A DNA stretch of 64,000 nt from positions 650,101 to 714,100 of the forward strand of contig NZ_CAJURG010000001.1 in the NCBI RefSeq assembly GCF_910588715.1, in the 5' to 3' direction. Shown piece by piece: positions 44,101 to 52,612 of the stretch. Under the pieces are notes generated by a model. The model searched no databases. It was not told the DNA's origin and was given only the letters and a program-made list of their open reading frames with translations. Positions within the stretch are counted from its first letter, which is position 1. Each line of letters opens with the position of its first letter. The position numbers and the translations under genes were made by a program. The stretch comes from an uncultured Clostridium sp. GTDB lineage: Bacteria > Bacillota > Clostridia > Clostridiales > Clostridiaceae.

Positions 44101-44691
44101 TCTATCAAGCATTTCTGCATAATCTTCATAATCTAAAACTTCTACTTTTTGTATTTCATGTGATGTTCTGAATCCATCAAAGAAGTTTACAAAAGGTAAT
44201 CTTCCCTTTATAGCTGCAAGGTGAGATACTGGAGCTAAGTCAGCTACTTCTTGTACTGAACCTGCTACAAGCATTACACAACCTGTCATTCTTGCTGCCA
44301 TAACGTCTTGATGATCTCCAAATATTGATAATGCTTGAGATGCGATTGCTCTAGCACTTACATGGAATACACCTGGTAATAATTCTCCTGCTACCTTATA
44401 CATGTTTGGTAACATAAGTAATAAACCTTGTGATGCAGTGAAAGTTGTTGTTAATGCACCAGCTTGAAGTGAACCGTGGAATGCACCAGCAGCACCAGCT
44501 TCTGATTGCATTTCTACAACGTTAACTGTTTGTCCAAAAATATTTTTCTTCCCTTGTGCAGACCATTCATCAACAACTTCTGCCATTGTAGTAGATGGTG
44601 TTATAGGGAATATTGCAGCTACATCTGTAAACGCATATGCTACGTGAGCAGCAGCTGTATTACCATCAATAGTCATCATTTTCTTTGCCAT
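41152..44691 (-). CDS. nifJ: pyruvate:ferredoxin (flavodoxin) oxidoreductase, copy 1
   Basis: A homodimeric single-chain PFOR of 1179 residues: oxidative decarboxylation of pyruvate to acetyl-CoA and CO2 with reduction of ferredoxin. Order: TPP pyrimidine-binding domain I (starts [19 protein letters not shown]), domain II, the gamma-like domain III, ferredoxin domain with [18 protein letters not shown] and [18 protein letters not shown], proximal cluster ligands in [10 protein letters not shown], and TPP pyrophosphate domain [21 protein letters not shown]. The late conserved Cys is in [12 protein letters not shown]. It is codon-biased like pflB. Monocistronic, divergent from fprA. Confidence 0.98.
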   Translation of the reverse strand: [1179 protein letters not shown]

Positions 44692-45028
44692 GATAATATA
44701 CCTTCTTTCATTTTCTTAAGTTTTTTAAATAATTATTATTATTTAATAATTATTATACTTATTTTTAAGATTTTTTCTAGTCTTTTTCTTAGAAAGGCTA
44801 TTATTATAATTTTATAAAATTTAATTTTGTAATCTTTTGTCACTTTTCAGTATAATAATATAAGGTAAATTCTTCAATAGAAAATACTATATTTTTATAT
44901 TTATTTTTTCTATGGTTATTAAAAGATTATTCAATGATTATCTTTAATTTAACACTCAATATATGTTAAAATATACTAAATTAATTTAAAAAATTTTAAA
45001 ATCTCCATTCTTCTTTTACTCTAATTTA
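44692..45028. other. gene-free divergent region nifJ-1 / fprA
   Basis: AT-rich; holds the nifJ-1 ribosome site (AGAAGG) and presumably its promoter, for which I see only weak hexamers. No small ORF with support. Confidence 0.45.
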
Positions 45029-45056
45029 TTGACAATAATTATTGTTAGACTATAAT
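45029..45056 (+). promoter_or_regulatory. fprA promoter with palindromic spacer
   Basis: A perfect -35 TTGACA (45029-45034), 16-bp spacer, perfect -10 TATAAT (45051-45056). Between them ACAATAATTATTGT (45032-45045) is a perfect 14-bp palindrome, a likely repressor or redox-regulator site. Confidence 0.75.
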
Positions 45057-45126
45057 TATTATATAAGGTTAAAACTAGAAATTGTAAATTGAAAGATTAA
45101 AGTATGATATAAAGGAGATTATTTAC

Positions 45127-46338
45127 ATGGCTAACACATTCAAAATAACTGAAAACTTATTTTGGGTAGGCGCTCTTGACCCAAACTTAAGAATTTTTGA
45201 CATAATAATGGAAACTAAATTTGGTACATCTTATAATTCTTATTTATTAAAAGGTTCTCAAGGTATCGCTTTATTTGAAACTGTAAAAGAAAAATTCTTT
45301 GATGACCACTTAGAAAAAATTCGTTTAATAACAAATTTAGAAGATATAAACTACATTGTTGTTAATCATACTGAACCAGATCATGCAGGATCTGTAGAAA
45401 AATTATTAGAGTATGCACCAAATGCAACTGTTGTTGGTTCTTCCCTTGCTATTAAATATTTAAGTGAAATTATTAACAAACCATTTAATAGTAAAGTTGT
45501 AAAAGATGGTGAAACTTTATCTTTAGGAGATAAAACTTTAAAGTTTATTAGTGCTCCACAACTTCACTGGCCTGATACTATGTATTCATATGTAGTTGAA
45601 GATGAAACATTAATAACTTGTGACTCTTTTGGAGCTCATTACTGTGATGATCGTATCTTAAAAAGCTCTATAGAAGAAGATAAAGAAGATGATTATGTTG
45701 AAGCTTATAATTATTACTTTAGAATGATTATGGGACCATTTAAGCCATTTATGCTAAAAGCAATGGATAAAATTAAAGACTTAAAGCTAAATTATATTTG
45801 TCCTGGACATGGTTTAGTTTTAGATAAATCAAACATTGAAAAATTTATGAATTTATATAGAGAATGGTGTCAACCAACAAAAAGAGAAAAGCAAAGTATA
45901 GTTATTCCTTATGTAACTGCTTATGGATATACAGAAACTATTGCTCAAGCCATAAAAAATGGAATAGAATCAGCTAATTTTGATGTAGATATATTAATGT
46001 ACGATTTAGTAACTGCTGACATGAATGAAGTTTTAAAAGAAATTAATGAATGTAGTGGATTATTAATTGGTTCTCCTACTTTACTTGCTGATACTTTACC
46101 TCAAATTTGGACTATTTTATCTTCCTTAAATCCTGTAATCCACAGAGGCTTACCTGCAAGTTGCTTTGGTTCATATGGATGGAGTGGAGAAGCTCTTAAA
46201 AATATAACTGAAAGATATAAGCAATTAAAATTAAATGTTGTTTCTGAACCATTAGGAATAATATTTAAAGCTAGCGAAGAAAATTTAGAAACTGCTTTTA
46301 ACTTTGGTTTAGATTTTGCAAAAAAGGTTTTAAAATAG
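45127..46338 (+). CDS. fprA: FprA family A-type flavoprotein (diiron oxygen/NO reductase)
   Basis: 403 residues. The N-terminal metallo-beta-lactamase-like domain carries the diiron ligands H81, E83, D85 and H86 (HTEPDHAGS), with further ligands in QLHWPDTM, CDSFGAHY and CPGHG. The C-terminal half is a flavodoxin domain (VTAYGYTETIAQAIKNG, then LIGSPTLLADTLPQIWTIL and CFGSYGWSGEA). Such proteins reduce O2 to water or NO to N2O with electrons from rubredoxin or flavoprotein partners and protect anaerobes. Ribosome site AAAGGAGA. A promoter with a palindrome precedes it, pointing to redox control. Confidence 0.94.
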   Translation: MANTFKITENLFWVGALDPNLRIFDIIMETKFGTSYNSYLLKGSQGIALFETVKEKFFDDHLEKIRLITNLEDINYIVVNHTEPDHAGSVEKLLEYAPNATVVGSSLAIKYLSEIINKPFNSKVVKDGETLSLGDKTLKFISAPQLHWPDTMYSYVVEDETLITCDSFGAHYCDDRILKSSIEEDKEDDYVEAYNYYFRMIMGPFKPFMLKAMDKIKDLKLNYICPGHGLVLDKSNIEKFMNLYREWCQPTKREKQSIVIPYVTAYGYTETIAQAIKNGIESANFDVDILMYDLVTADMNEVLKEINECSGLLIGSPTLLADTLPQIWTILSSLNPVIHRGLPASCFGSYGWSGEALKNITERYKQLKLNVVSEPLGIIFKASEENLETAFNFGLDFAKKVLK

Positions 46339-46340
46339 AC

Positions 46341-46378
46341 AAAAAGGAAAATGTTTATTATAAACATTTTCCTTTTTT
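46341..46378. terminator. bidirectional terminator, fprA / ubiB-like
   Basis: A near-perfect stem with AAAAAGGAAAATGTTTAT arms and flanking T/A runs between convergent genes. Confidence 0.88.
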
Positions 46379-47981
46379 ATTTTAAACTTCCTGATCTAAT
46401 TATTGAAATAAGAAGCCATAATCCTAAAATTGCAGAAACAAAATATCCTCCCATTCCAATAACTGATATACCATACACTTTAGGCTCTGGATTTTTATTA
46501 ATTATCAAAGATGATGCAACAACCATCCCTGCTATAACTAATGCAAAAGATAATCTATTAATCATTTTATTTAATACGTCTATATAGTCTTTTTTGTCCT
46601 CTAATGAAATATTTAATTTTCCCCTACCTTTAATAAATGTATCTGATAAAGTTACAATCTTTGATGGTACATTTAAAGTATCTCTTGTAACTTTATATCC
46701 CTTTAATAAATAATCATTTATATCAAATTGTGATAAAAAGTAATCTTTATAATATTCTTTAACATAAGGAATAACTAAATTTATAAGATTTAATTCTGGA
46801 GAAAGTTCTGTAACTAATCCCTCAATAATTACCATAGTTCTTACAAGCATTGTAAAATCACTTGCTAATCTTAAATTATTTCTTTTAGCAATAGCTGATA
46901 TTTCTTGAAATAAAATTGAAATTTTTATATTCTTTAATGATGTAGTATAATAATTTCTAAAAATATATTCTATGTCTTTATATAATATTTCTCTATCAAC
47001 CCTTCCACTCTTTATTCCTATACTCATAACAAAATCAGTTAATTTATCTATATCTTCATTTGCAAGAGATGTAATAGCATTATTTAATTCTTGTTGCTTT
47101 TCTTTTGATAGCTCTCCTACTATTCCAAAATCAATAAAACATATTTGTCCATCTCTTATTAATATATTACCTGGATGAGGATCGCCGTGAAAAAATCCAT
47201 CTTTTAATACTTGTTTAAAATAAGAAATTGTTAATTTTTTTGCTATATCATCCTTATTATATCCAAACCTTTCAATAGATTCCTTATCGTTAATTTTAAA
47301 TCCATCTATATTTTCTAATGTTAAAACTTTCTTTCCTGTATATTTTTTTATTACGTAAGGGGCATATATACATTTTATATTTTCATTTAAACGCTTAAAT
47401 TTTTTTATATTTTCAGCTTCAAAATTAAAATTTAATTCTTTTTCAGTGGCTAATTTAATTTCAATCAAAATTTCTTTAGGATTTACTATTGAATCTTTAA
47501 ATATTTTACTTAGCCTTTCACTTAAATTTAGTAATATATCAAAATCCATCTCCATTTTTTCTTTAATATTAGGTCTTTGAATTTTTATTACCACATCTTC
47601 CCCACTCTTTAAAATTCCCCTATAAGCTTGTGCTATAGAAGCTGAAGCTATTGGAGTTTTATCTATAAATAAAAACTCATCTTCTATTTTTTTTGAAAAT
47701 TCTTTATAAAACACTTCAGCCATTTTTTCAAAATCTTCTGCTGGAACATTATCTTGTAATTTTGATAATTCTGCTATGTATTCTTCATTAACTAGTTCTG
47801 GTCTTGTACTTAATATTTGTCCAATTTTAATAAATGTTGGTCCTAATTCCTCAAATGCTTTTCTAAGATTTGCAGGGGAATTTTTTATCTTATCTTCTTT
47901 TTTACCTAAAAGATATCCTAGACCATAATTAGTAAATACCTTTAGTATTTCTTTAAATCTATTAACAGAATTCCCCTCCAT
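46377..47981 (-). CDS. UbiB/ABC1 (AarF) family atypical kinase
   Basis: 534 residues. The family's KxGQ-type motif (FIKIGQILSTRPELV), the Ala-rich loop that replaces the P-loop (PIASASIAQAYRG), the catalytic-type motif GDPHPGNIL and DFG-like IDFGIVG are all present. Two transmembrane helices close the protein (FALVIAGMVVASSLII and the last 25 residues). In respiring bacteria UbiB supports ubiquinone synthesis, but an anaerobe like this would have no quinone pathway here, so the target is likely another lipid. It follows the phasin-like gene by 21 bases on the same transcript. Confidence 0.9.
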   Translation of the reverse strand: MEGNSVNRFKEILKVFTNYGLGYLLGKKEDKIKNSPANLRKAFEELGPTFIKIGQILSTRPELVNEEYIAELSKLQDNVPAEDFEKMAEVFYKEFSKKIEDEFLFIDKTPIASASIAQAYRGILKSGEDVVIKIQRPNIKEKMEMDFDILLNLSERLSKIFKDSIVNPKEILIEIKLATEKELNFNFEAENIKKFKRLNENIKCIYAPYVIKKYTGKKVLTLENIDGFKINDKESIERFGYNKDDIAKKLTISYFKQVLKDGFFHGDPHPGNILIRDGQICFIDFGIVGELSKEKQQELNNAITSLANEDIDKLTDFVMSIGIKSGRVDREILYKDIEYIFRNYYTTSLKNIKISILFQEISAIAKRNNLRLASDFTMLVRTMVIIEGLVTELSPELNLINLVIPYVKEYYKDYFLSQFDINDYLLKGYKVTRDTLNVPSKIVTLSDTFIKGRGKLNISLEDKKDYIDVLNKMINRLSFALVIAGMVVASSLIINKNPEPKVYGISVIGMGGYFVSAILGLWLLISIIRSGSLK

Positions 47982-48002
47982 AATTTACCTCCAATAAATT
48001 TC

Positions 48003-48290
48003 TTACTTTTCTTCTTCCTTATTTAATAATTTTTCTAATTTATAAACTTTAGCTTTCAAAACTTCATACTCATCTCTTAAAACATAATTATTGCCTTCTA
48101 TTTTATTATTTTCACTTTCCTTTGTTTTTTCTTTAAAGGTTCTTTTTAACTCTTCGCCTAATTCCTTACCTTCATCTATTGTTATTTTTCCCTTTTTCAC
48201 AAGCTCCTCAACTACTTCTGCTGCTTTTTCATAGGTGCTAGCTACAGCTCCTACTCCAAATAATAAAACTTTTTTTATTTCATCCATCAT
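48003..48290 (-). CDS. phasin-like / coiled-coil small protein
   Basis: 95 residues: a short hydrophobic start (KVLLFGVGAVASTYEKAAEVVEEL) followed by Lys/Glu-rich helices (GKITIDEGKELGEELKRTF and EVLKAKVYKLEKLLNKEE). This resembles the PhaI/PhaF-like phasin family proteins found next to UbiB-type kinases in some Firmicutes. The ATG at 48290 follows GGAGG by 6 bases. It forms a two-gene operon with the UbiB-like kinase, so it may be its membrane or lipid partner. Function is inferred only from context. Confidence 0.7.
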   Translation of the reverse strand: MMDEIKKVLLFGVGAVASTYEKAAEVVEELVKKGKITIDEGKELGEELKRTFKEKTKESENNKIEGNNYVLRDEYEVLKAKVYKLEKLLNKEEEK

Positions 48291-48420
48291 TTTCACCCTC
48301 CAAACTTAACTTAAATTACTATTTATTATATAATTATGTAATTAACCTTAAAATATATTCTTATATGTAATTATCATTTTTAATAATAAGTATAAATAAT
48401 TAACTTATATTTTTATAAAA

Positions 48421-48451
48421 AAAACAGCAATTAAAAAATAATTGCTGTTTT
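48421..48451 (-). terminator. terminator after the acidic protein gene
   Basis: A 13-bp stem (AAAACAGCAATTA) with a short A-rich loop and T/A flanks. Confidence 0.8.
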
Positions 48452-48464
48452 ACTTAATACTATA

Positions 48465-49103
48465 TTAAATTCTATAGCCCATAGCTCTTAATGCACGTTT
48501 ATAACCTGCTCTATATGCAGCTTTTATTGCATCTCTTGCACCTTTATTATAACCTTCATTATATCCGTCTTTTTTACCTTTTAAATAATATTTTTTATTT
48601 TCTCTATATCTATCTCTTTCTTCTGATGTACTACTTTCACTATTAATACTACTGCTTTCATCTGAACTACTTTGTTCTTCTTGATTATAATAACTATATC
48701 CGTATCCATCTTCAAAACAATAATATTTATAATTATAATTTGAGTTTTCTTCTGAAGCTTTGCAAATATCTAAACTTGAAGATTCTTGTTCACATTCACA
48801 ATCAACTTCTATTTTCTCTTCTTCTTTTGAAGAATTAATTTCTTCATTGCCTAAGTTTTCTTCTAATATATTATAACTTTCACTAGATGTAGATTCACTT
48901 TCTACTTCTTTACTTTCATATGATTCACTTTTATCCTCTTCTACTTTTAAGCCTGTTTCTGATAAGAAATAATCTTCTTCATCACTCCACATATAATTTT
49001 CTTTTAGAACTTCATTTTCTTCTTCTATTTTTTGAAAACTTTCTTGGCTTTCATTTTTTGATAAGTCTTCTACATTATCATTTTCAAAAAATCTTCTGTC
49101 CAT
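48465..49103 (-). CDS. acidic Ser/Glu-rich protein with basic C-terminal tail, unknown function
   Basis: 212 residues of a striking two-part design. Residues 1-165 are extremely rich in Glu, Ser and Asp (for example SESYESKEVESESTSSESYN and SSSDESSSINSESSTSEE) and contain two Tyr-rich patches (NYNYKYYCFEDGYGYSYYN) and a CECE motif. The last 42 residues are basic and helical with a Gly-Tyr/Ala rhythm (GYNEGYNKGARDAIKAAYRAGYKRAL). There is no signal peptide or transmembrane helix. AGGAGAT precedes the ATG by 6 bases and a terminator follows. I do not recognise a family; the acidic part is probably disordered, and the tail may bind nucleic acid or a partner. Confidence 0.75.
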   Translation of the reverse strand: MDRRFFENDNVEDLSKNESQESFQKIEEENEVLKENYMWSDEEDYFLSETGLKVEEDKSESYESKEVESESTSSESYNILEENLGNEEINSSKEEEKIEVDCECEQESSSLDICKASEENSNYNYKYYCFEDGYGYSYYNQEEQSSSDESSSINSESSTSEERDRYRENKKYYLKGKKDGYNEGYNKGARDAIKAAYRAGYKRALRAMGYRI

Positions 49104-49250
49104 AATTATATCTCCTATGAATATTTTTTATAATTCATTATATGAAACATAAAAGTAATTGCTATCATTTTAATTAAGGATTTGACTTATTGATTCTTAA
49201 GCTATTATAAAAAATTATATTATCTATTTACTAAAAACTTAATATAAGTT

Positions 49251-50447
49251 TTATATTGTACTTATTTTACGTAAAGCATAATCCATAGCCCCTTGAAGAT
49301 TACTTGAGTTTTTTCCTCCACCTTGAGCCATAAACTTACTTCCTCCACCTCTACCATCAATTAAGGTTATTGTATCTTTTAATAAATCATTCATTGATAT
49401 AGTATTAATATTTTTAGATGAAGCAAATATTAAATTTACCTTATCTTCAAACTTTATTGCAAAAAGCACAACCATATCTTCATTTAACGTAATTTTTTCT
49501 GCAATTTTAGATATATGTTTTACATCTCCACCATCATATATTTTGGTTACTACATATAAATTACCAATTGATTTTGCCTCTTTTATCATATCTTTAATTT
49601 GATATTCACCAATTTCAGATTTAATTTGTCTGTTCTCATCGGCTAAATTTTTTAAATCATTTGAAAGTTTACTTATTGAATTTATTGCATCATCTTCACC
49701 ACAATTTAAAAATCTACAAACTTTATTTCTAAATTCATCTTTTTTAAAATAATCATTTATTGCTCTTTTTCCTGCTAAATATTCAATTCTTGTAGCTCCC
49801 TTATGCTTTTCCCATCTTTTAATTTTTATAGCCTGAATATCAAGTGTTCTACTAGGATGTACTCCACAACATGCATTAATATCTAAATCACCTATTTTTA
49901 CTATTCTTATTTGTTCATTTGTATTAGGTAAATCTCTTCTTATCTTTATTTTTTTTAATTCTTTTTTAGTTGGAGTTAAAAATTCAACCGTTATATTCTC
50001 TTCAATTATTTCATTTGCAAATCTTTCAGCTTTTCTAATAGATTCTTCATCTAAATATCCTTGAATATCTACAGTACTAATTTCCTTTCCTACATGAACA
50101 CTAACCGTATTTGCATTAAATAATGTAAAAAAGCATCCTGATAAAACATGTTGTCCTAAATGTTGCTGCATTCCATCTAATCTTCTGTTCCAATCAATTT
50201 TACAATTTACTCTATGTATCTTTATTGGCTTTGTTTCTGTTACATGATATATTTGCCCATTTTCTTCGATAACATTAATTACCTTATGATTATCTATATA
50301 TCCTAAATCACAATGCTGTCCTCCTCCACCTGGAAAGAAAGCTGTTTTATCTAAGCTAACATAATATAATTCATCTCTTTCTAATATATTTGTTATTTCA
50401 GCTATAAACTCTTTTAAATATTGATCTTCATAATATAATTTTTCCAC
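49251..50447 (-). CDS. alanyl-tRNA editing protein, AlaX-L type with DHHA1 domain
   Basis: A free-standing trans-editing enzyme that hydrolyses mischarged Ser- or Gly-tRNA-Ala. 398 residues: a beta-barrel start (DKTAFFPGGGGQHCDLG), the Zn-binding editing motif HLGQH (QQHLGQHVLSG) and CCGVHPS, a coiled-coil middle (SNDLKNLADENRQIKSEI), and a C-terminal DHHA1 domain ending in GRGGGSKFMAQGGG. There is no aminoacylation domain. The start is GTG at 50447, 7 bases after GGAGG. Monocistronic. Confidence 0.92.
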   Translation of the reverse strand: MEKLYYEDQYLKEFIAEITNILERDELYYVSLDKTAFFPGGGGQHCDLGYIDNHKVINVIEENGQIYHVTETKPIKIHRVNCKIDWNRRLDGMQQHLGQHVLSGCFFTLFNANTVSVHVGKEISTVDIQGYLDEESIRKAERFANEIIEENITVEFLTPTKKELKKIKIRRDLPNTNEQIRIVKIGDLDINACCGVHPSRTLDIQAIKIKRWEKHKGATRIEYLAGKRAINDYFKKDEFRNKVCRFLNCGEDDAINSISKLSNDLKNLADENRQIKSEIGEYQIKDMIKEAKSIGNLYVVTKIYDGGDVKHISKIAEKITLNEDMVVLFAIKFEDKVNLIFASSKNINTISMNDLLKDTITLIDGRGGGSKFMAQGGGKNSSNLQGAMDYALRKISTI

Positions 50448-50705
50448 TATCCTACCTCCAAAAAAAATTTCATATTTTTAAAATTTTGTACTTATTTTAT
50501 TTCTCTTCAAAATATTTGAATTTAAATACTATTTTTCCCAAAATATTTATGTTATAATATATTTATATTTACAATATATTCTTTTAAATTATTATAATAT
50601 CTCATAACTTACATTAATATGCAAGAAATTTGACATATAAAAATATATATAGTATATATATTAGCACATTATACTTTTTAATTTTATCATGGGGGAGGAA
50701 TATTT

Positions 50706-51857
50706 TTGTTTAAGAAAACTATATCTTGTGCATTAGCAACTACAATATTTTTATCTTCTTTAACTATTGTTCCATATGCTACCACACCACAAGATACAAT
50801 AAACGAAAACTTATCAAAATATAAACAACTTGATAGTGAAATATTAGAATTAGACTCTAAAATAGAAAAATTAAATACTGAAATAGCTAATATCAATTCT
50901 AAGCTTAATGAAAATAAAGAAGCTATTGCTTCTATTGAAACTCAAATTCAATCTACTGAAGCTAAATTAGAACAAACAAAGCTTGAAATTGAAGAAGCGC
51001 AAGAAACATTAGATGGCAGAGTAAGAAATATGTATAAAACTAACATATCTTCAAATATGATAGTTAGTATTTTAACATCAACTAGTATAACTGATTTATT
51101 TTCTAGAATTGATGCTATATCAAAAATAATTTCTACTGATAAAAAAATTCTTGCTGATATAAATGAAAAAAAAGATTCATTAAATAAAGATATGGAAACT
51201 TTAAACACTAAAAATAATGAATTAAAAATATTACACACAACTATAGAAAATGATTTAAAAGTGGTAGAAGAAAAGAAGCAAGAACAAGAAGACTATTCTG
51301 ATAAACTAAATGCAGAAAAAGCAGCTGTATTTTCAGTTATAGAGGAAAACGAAAAGATTTTAATTTCTAATCCTTTATCAATTGCAAATTCATCAACTGC
51401 TTCAGCATCTGAGCTTCAAAATGCTATTGATACATTGAATTCTTATATTCCATTGTTAAATAGTTCAAAAGTTATTAATATGGCTAAAGATGCGATTAAC
51501 AATGCTAAAGCAAGAATATCTCAGCTTAATGCTCCTTCAATTCCAACAACTGGTGCTACAGTAGGAAATGCAATAAAAACATTACAAATGGAATCTACAG
51601 CCTACTATGGTCATGGTATTACTGCTTCTGGATTAAAACCAGTTAGAAATCCTAATGGGGTTAGTACTATAGCTGTTGACCCTAAAGTAATTCCACTTGG
51701 TACAAAGGTTTATGTATCTGGTTATGGAGTTGCAATAGCTGCTGATACTGGTGGTGCTATTAAAGGTAATATCATTGATGTATTCTTAAATAGCTATGCA
51801 GAATGTGTATCTTGGGGAAGAAGACAAGTTACCGTACAAATATTAGAATATCCTTGA
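50706..51857 (+). CDS. secreted coiled-coil protein with C-terminal 3D domain
   Basis: 383 residues. A Sec signal peptide (FKKTISCALATTIFLSSLTI, cleavage near PYAT-TP) is followed by about 200 residues of coiled coil like the N-terminus of CwlO/PcsB-type wall hydrolases (QLDSEILELDSKIEKLNTEI). A Ser/Ala linker comes next, and the last 90 residues are a 3D (Asp-Asp-Asp) domain: ESTAYYGHGITASG, STIAVDPKVIPLGTKVYVSG, IAADTGGAIKGNIIDVF. The 3D domain is an MltA-like double-psi barrel and occurs in lytic transglycosylases. The start is TTG after a GGGGGAGG site, and a terminator follows. Likely a peptidoglycan-remodelling enzyme. Confidence 0.88.
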   Translation: MFKKTISCALATTIFLSSLTIVPYATTPQDTINENLSKYKQLDSEILELDSKIEKLNTEIANINSKLNENKEAIASIETQIQSTEAKLEQTKLEIEEAQETLDGRVRNMYKTNISSNMIVSILTSTSITDLFSRIDAISKIISTDKKILADINEKKDSLNKDMETLNTKNNELKILHTTIENDLKVVEEKKQEQEDYSDKLNAEKAAVFSVIEENEKILISNPLSIANSSTASASELQNAIDTLNSYIPLLNSSKVINMAKDAINNAKARISQLNAPSIPTTGATVGNAIKTLQMESTAYYGHGITASGLKPVRNPNGVSTIAVDPKVIPLGTKVYVSGYGVAIAADTGGAIKGNIIDVFLNSYAECVSWGRRQVTVQILEYP

Positions 51858-51884
51858 TTATTCACAAATCATAGATAAACCTTA

Positions 51885-51923
51885 AAATAGGACAAGATAT
51901 AATTCATTCTTGTCCTATTTTTT
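51885..51923 (+). terminator. terminator after the 3D-domain gene
   Basis: A 13-bp stem (AAATAGGACAAGA) with T7 behind it. Confidence 0.88.
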
Positions 51924-52019
51924 TAATTAATATTTTATATAATACAATAATATAATTCACTTTTTTATTATTTGTGTTATTATAATTATTATATTTCACT
52001 TTTAGAGAGGTTTAAAATT

Positions 52020-52586
52020 ATGAATTGGATTAATTCTATTGAAAAGTATGTTCCATATAATAAACAAGAAGCTAAAGATAAAGCTTTAATTTTAGAATGT
52101 ATAAATAAATTTGATAACTTATTAACTAGAGAAAATACAATAGCACATATAACTAGTTCAGGATATATTGTTAATAAAGATAGAACAAAAGTATTAATGA
52201 TTTACCATAATATATATCAAACTTGGGCTTGGACTGGTGGTCATGCTGATGGCGACTCTGACTTACTTCATGTGGCAATTAAAGAAGCTAAAGAGGAAAC
52301 TGGGCTCAAAACAGTTTATCCTATAACAAATGAAATTTTAGGATTAGATGTTTTAAACGTTAATGGTCATATAAAAAATAATCAATATGTATCTTCTCAT
52401 TTACATTTATCTGTAGCATATCTCTTAGAAGCAAATGAAGATGATGAGTTAATTGTCAATGAAGAAGAAACTAGTGGTGTTAAATGGATACCAATTAATG
52501 AACTTCATATTCATTGCACTGAACCTTACATAGTAAAAAATGTTTATCATAAATTTAATAAAAAAATTAAAGAGCTTAGTTTATAA
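52020..52586 (+). CDS. Nudix hydrolase
   Basis: 188 residues from the ATG at 52020 (9 bases after AGAGAGG; an open frame 16 codons upstream lacks a ribosome site). The Nudix box reads GHADGDSDLLHVAIKEAKEETGL, with the core EAKEETG intact and Asp in place of the first box Glu. A His-rich segment (GHIKNNQYVSSHLHLSVAYLL) follows. Nudix enzymes hydrolyse nucleoside diphosphates linked to another group; the substrate is unknown. It is convergent with nifJ-2. Confidence 0.88.
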   Translation: MNWINSIEKYVPYNKQEAKDKALILECINKFDNLLTRENTIAHITSSGYIVNKDRTKVLMIYHNIYQTWAWTGGHADGDSDLLHVAIKEAKEETGLKTVYPITNEILGLDVLNVNGHIKNNQYVSSHLHLSVAYLLEANEDDELIVNEEETSGVKWIPINELHIHCTEPYIVKNVYHKFNKKIKELSL

Positions 52587-52600
52587 AACTAGCTCTTTAA
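52568..52600. terminator. bidirectional terminator, Nudix gene / nifJ-2
   Basis: A 15-bp stem (TAAAGAGCTTAGTTT, one mismatch) around a three-base loop. It overlaps the last codons of the Nudix gene and has T runs on both strands. Confidence 0.8.
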
Positions 52601-52612
52601 CTTTTTATACTT

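Noticed and set aside
44695..44760. AT-rich dyads before nifJ-1 as Rex sites
   Set aside because: They lack the TTGTTA half-site and are explained by simple AT-rich composition.
46351..46587. Plus-strand frame opposite the end of the ubiB-like gene
   Set aside because: It is antisense to conserved coding sequence with no ribosome site; a shadow frame.
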